Shown here: positions 59,983 to 64,000 of the stretch, in pieces
Layout: every line of letters starts with the position of its first letter
Numbering within the stretch: the first letter of the stretch is position 1
DNA from: Crotophaga sulcirostris
Lineage: Eukaryota > Chordata > Aves > Cuculiformes > Crotophagidae
Assembly: GCA_013397455.1 (NCBI GenBank)
Contig: VYZB01000377.1
Coordinates: forward strand, 97,651 to 161,650
DNA length: 64,000 nucleotides
Direction of reading: 5' to 3'
Translations under genes and position numbers: made by a program
The notes under the pieces: generated by a model
Databases searched by the model: none
Seen by the model: only the letters and a program-made list of their open reading frames with translations
What the model was told of the DNA's origin: nothing

Positions 59983-62900
59983 GGAGTTTATATCCTCTTG
60001 AGTCAATTTTCTGTTCTTCATTAAGGTCCATTTTTTGTTGTTGATGTTTTATGCATCAGAAATAATACAAAGAATTAATTTGTCGTTCACTTTGCTCATT
60101 CCTTCATCAGATAAGTATGCCATGCTGTTCCATGCATATGTTTGAGTTTTAGCTGAAGATGAATATGGTTATTTCTTAACTAACTCACAAGAATTAATTA
60201 GTGAAACTGGCACAACTTGCAGTTGTTTTTCTTACTGATTAGAGGCACATTTCTGTACCCCATTTTACCTTTCTGAAACTGGAGACACTGTACTTTACTC
60301 AGAGTATCTAAATAATTCTTCTATAATTCAGTGACGTGTAAGTGTGCCTTACAATATTTTGAAAGACTTGGTTAATACAATAAGAAATATAATACTATTA
60401 TTGTGATAGCAAAAATAGGGCTTCCTCAATACAACGTTAACTCTATTAATAATTTACTTGCTAAAGCATGTGTCAGCAGAAGTGAGTTTACTTTCTGAAA
60501 ACTGTAACAGGATTGCAGGGTTTGTACGTGTGTGTATGAATGAATTTTTGTGATTAACTAGCACTTAATTAAAACAAAAATGTATGAATATCTAGACATA
60601 CTTAATGCTATTACAGAAATTCAGCAATTATCACTAGAAATATTATTCACGTTTTCAAGATAGATAAATAATAAATAGCAATATCATTTCTCCCTTTGAT
60701 TAAAACTCAATGAAGCATATAATACAACCTCTTGCACTTCTTCTTACACTTTAGCAAATGACTTTAAGAAGTATAATCAAAGTTCATGTGTTTCCTGTAA
60801 TGGCAGCATCCTTCATTTCTATGCAATGGAGCACTACAGCATCAAATACTTACCCTTTGCCTCGCTTTCTGTGTGGGGCTCCTACGATATCATTAGAAGC
60901 ATTCAACCTAGAATGAAAGTAAGATTTGCAAAAATGATTTACAGCTTGTAAATGATTTTTTTTTTCCCCTAAGTGGCTTAACCTTCAAGGAACCCAGTAA
61001 TTCATAGATGTCACTTCTGAGTTGGCTTTATTCCAAAGGGGAAAGGAAAATATGACTACTGCAGCATCGTCTGTCAATCAGATATGAATCCCTCTAATAC
61101 ATTGCAGATTAGGCCACAAGTCCTTTCTTTAGGCAATTAATTTGTTTGTAAGTCCAGATGTAATTCAGCTTTAGAAAGGTTTTAAGAATAGAAGTCATTA
61201 GCAGTGATGTAGAACTATTTTTTTAATATTTAGGTCCGGTGTGGAAATACTCCTCTCATTCTAATTGATTATTTTCTTTTCACGTGAAATATTTCAGTGT
61301 CTTTTGAAACAGGGAAATGTTTAAAAAGAAACAAGCAAAAACTTAAAGCTACTTACAGCCAGGCAGATGAACAACTTGAAGTTAATTCCTGGATGACTTA
61401 CCTTAGAAACATGTGTGCATATACAAATATATACACAATATTGTTTGGCTTTAAAATTTTATATTTTTTAATTTTGGAATTCTGAAGATCAGCGAAAGGA
61501 AACTAAAAAAATAAAATCTCTCTTGACCAAAGTAAAAATGTGTAGTGCATATTCTCTGTAGATCATGTGGCTCCCAGCAGTTTTATACCCTAGCTGGCTT
61601 GATTTCACACTTGAAAAGACCAAGTTAGACCTGAAGAAATGAGAGACACAATGGCTTATGGATCCTGGACATCTTAGGAAGTCCTTCCTTCTCTTCAACC
61701 ACCTCCTTTATGATCTATTCATTTCTTCCAAAAGTTCATTACCCAAGTCACAATTGAAAATGTTTACCTGACATTAGACCTGGGTAGGAATTTTTTTTTT
61801 TAACTGAGTTATGTGTGGCTGTAATAAGACTGGTGATGCAGTAATGCTAGACAGATGTCTGCATAGCCTCTGCAAGGTCTTTTAGTGCTGCTTACCTCCA
61901 TCACACTTTAAATACTTTCATCATTTTCTTAGGAAATTAGAAAACAAGAGGAATGGATTTCACTGTAGTTAATAATTTTATATCCTTTATATTCTCTGTC
62001 TGTTCTGACGTGGTGCTTTTTCCACTAGGTTGAGTAAGAGAATGGAGCATTTATCTTAATTTTAAGAATATGAACCTTAAAATCACATCAGAGTGGTAAA
62101 TATTGAGGAGGAAGAGGAGCTGCTTAAACTAAGGGATAACACTGACTTAAAGGCTTCTATTAGCTATGATGGAAACTAAAGGAAAAAAAGGCTTATTTAC
62201 CACCTGCTGATTCATAATTTGACCACAAAGATTTATATAACATTGTTTGCTGTCTTTTAAAATCATTGCTAGAACTGGAGTGTGGCGGCCTTGTGTTTGC
62301 CAATATGTCAGCTTACACAGACTGCACGTAGTCCTAAATTTGAGGTCAGAAATGTTTTCTCTGAAAAGTTAGATACTAACAGTGGTTTGGAGGTTCTGTA
62401 ATGTTTTGCAGCTTGGGGTATGTTTCGTTTTCTAGAATGAGTGGAGGTACTTTAAACAAGGGGGGTTGGGTAGTTTGTTTTTAACTCGCATGTTACAGGG
62501 ACCTCAAATGATGCTGATATCCTTGATATCTCCTGCTTGACCACCTGTTGTATATTATCTGCATGTTTTAGTTTTCAGACTTACATTACGGGTTCTGTGT
62601 TTCTTGTCATATGTTAAGAGGTTTATGATAAACTCTGATGAAAAGTGGGTGCAGTAAACACCTGTCCTGAAACCTATGTAACTAGAGAAGAAAATTACAT
62701 TTAGCAAATAAGGACAGAGATAATTTTGTACATAAGTAATATATTGGTAATCAAGATTTTTCCAAAGATTTTTGTTTTACTTCCCACTTGTAACTGAACC
62801 ACAATGTAGATTAAATGGTATACACTGCACTCAGAGATATCTATGTATTCATTTGGTGACAAATAGCAAGAACTTTAAGTTCCCTGAAGAAAAAAAAAAA

Positions 62901-64000
62901 GAAAAAACCTTTATGTAAGAGATGCCTGTAAACCAGATGAACAACAGAAAAGGTGTTGAAAACAGGAAAAACCCAAGAGCTCTACAAAAGGTGGGAAAAG
63001 TGTTCAATAAGAGAGGCTGGCTCTTGGTTTGGGCATAGAGAAACTTAGGCAAAAAACCAACAATCTTAGCTTTACTGAAATGACAATCTGAGTAACGTGT
63101 AGTCTAGAAATCACTTAAAAATTAAAAACTGCTACATATGAAGCAGTGAACGTGGTCAACTTTATAATACTTGGCTTCCACAGAGCTTGTTCTAGATCCT
63201 ACAAAATCAGTTTTGGTAGCAGTAGGCTGCAGTACCACTACAGGACTGTTGCTGATTTTGCTGTGTAGCTTGCTTTTATAATTTGTGCAATGAATCTTGC
63301 AAACTGTCTTGTTGAAGCTTTGGGAAAATACAAATTTCTAAGGGTTTGGTGGAATTTTGCTACATGTTTTTTCATTCTACCTGAGCCAGTGCTACCTCAC
63401 TCTTAAATCACACCGTTAAAGTGGTTTTAAATTCTCTTGATATGTTTATGAACACTCATGACTATTTCCTTGAGTCTCTCTAAGAATGTGTTCTGCACAT
63501 CTTTTTGTATCATGTCACAAGCATGCTGTGTTCTGACTTATCTATGTAATAGTGTTATAAGGAATTATTTTGCCATCTTCTAAAAATATAAGTAGGAGTG
63601 GTGGAAATTTTTATATAAACATTTTAATTTTGGAGATGAATATTTTTGAATCAAACTTTCTGTGACAATGTATCAACTTTGAGTGATGAAGTGTTGTGAT
63701 ATAATTTCTTGTTGAAAGGAAAGTCACTGACTACTTCCCTTTTCTTAGAAAAGAAAATAAGGAGTCGACTTGGCATGAGACTAGTTTGGCAGAGACCAAA
63801 TCCAATTATCCCTGTCTGACTACCCACCTCAGATTTTCCATCTCCCAGACAAATATCTTAGCCATTTGCTGTTCTGAAATAGCATTGTTGCTTTGCTCCA
63901 TTCTGCTTTGCTTCCATTTTCTTCCAAAAGTATATTTTTTCATGATGCATTGAGAGGAATAAATAGATGGAAACAACATTAACTAGTGTGGGATGGAAAA
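59983..64000. other. AT-rich noncoding stretch, no gene recognised
   Basis: Frames of 60-70 codons only, AT-driven. An A-run interrupted by G lies at about 62,888-62,906. No gene, RNA or confident repeat recognised up to the window edge. Confidence 0.55.

Noticed and set aside
1..64000. CRISPR arrays, operons, bacterial promoters or ribosome binding sites
   Set aside because: Base composition, repeats and absence of dense ORFs show vertebrate nuclear DNA; no regularly spaced repeat array exists.

Overview
This window looks like AT-rich, gene-poor nuclear DNA from a bird. I could not support a single functional protein-coding gene, tRNA or rRNA in it. Every open frame is short (the longest is about 185 codons and lies antisense inside a retrotransposon). 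None begins a recognisable domain except the broken reverse-transcriptase pieces described below. The bird assignment is an inference from the repeats: a 5'-truncated CR1 LINE with the avian-type 3' end, a second short CR1 3' tail, and two related solo LTRs of a family I associate with avian endogenous retroviruses. Alu/B1-type SINEs and young L1 are absent, and mobile elements are sparse.

Layout. 1-14 kb: plain AT-rich sequence with two ancient MIR-type SINE relics (about 4.53-4.69 kb, minus; 14.12-14.22 kb, plus), a purine-rich tract (6.46-6.56 kb) and two GC-richer patches of unknown origin (6.59-7.03 and 10.75-10.98 kb). 14-39 kb: a possible old CR1/L3 tail (16.57 kb), a CR1 3' fragment (21.26-21.43 kb), a degenerate pyrimidine-rich tandem array (22.24-22.44 kb), a G-quadruplex-type G/T tract (27.13-27.22 kb), a perfect 16-bp palindrome (29.81 kb) and a TG microsatellite (37.55 kb). 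39-48 kb is the mobile-element cluster: a solo LTR (39.77-40.33 kb, plus), a probable minus-strand LTR remnant of another type (from 43.32 kb), a degenerate direct duplication (44.19-44.35 kb), and the main CR1 (45.29-47.22 kb, minus) with a broken ORF2. 48-64 kb: mostly anonymous sequence with a 22-bp perfect tandem duplication (50.16 kb), a Cys-rich chance-looking ORF lying on a repeated motif (52.7-53.0 kb), a second solo LTR (56.96-57.49 kb, plus) and two more possible ancient CR1/L3 tails (51.73 and 59.90 kb).

There is no operon-like or pathway-level organisation. The window is best read as an intergenic or deep-intronic stretch in which several generations of retroelements are layered: MIR and L3-like tails oldest, CR1 intermediate, LTRs probably youngest. 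I did not find a convincing undescribed biological system. The observations most worth checking are the paired solo LTRs (retained TATA and poly(A)-like signals), the MIR/L3 relics (possible exapted elements), the pyrimidine-rich array with repeated splice-site-like motifs, and the G4 tract.
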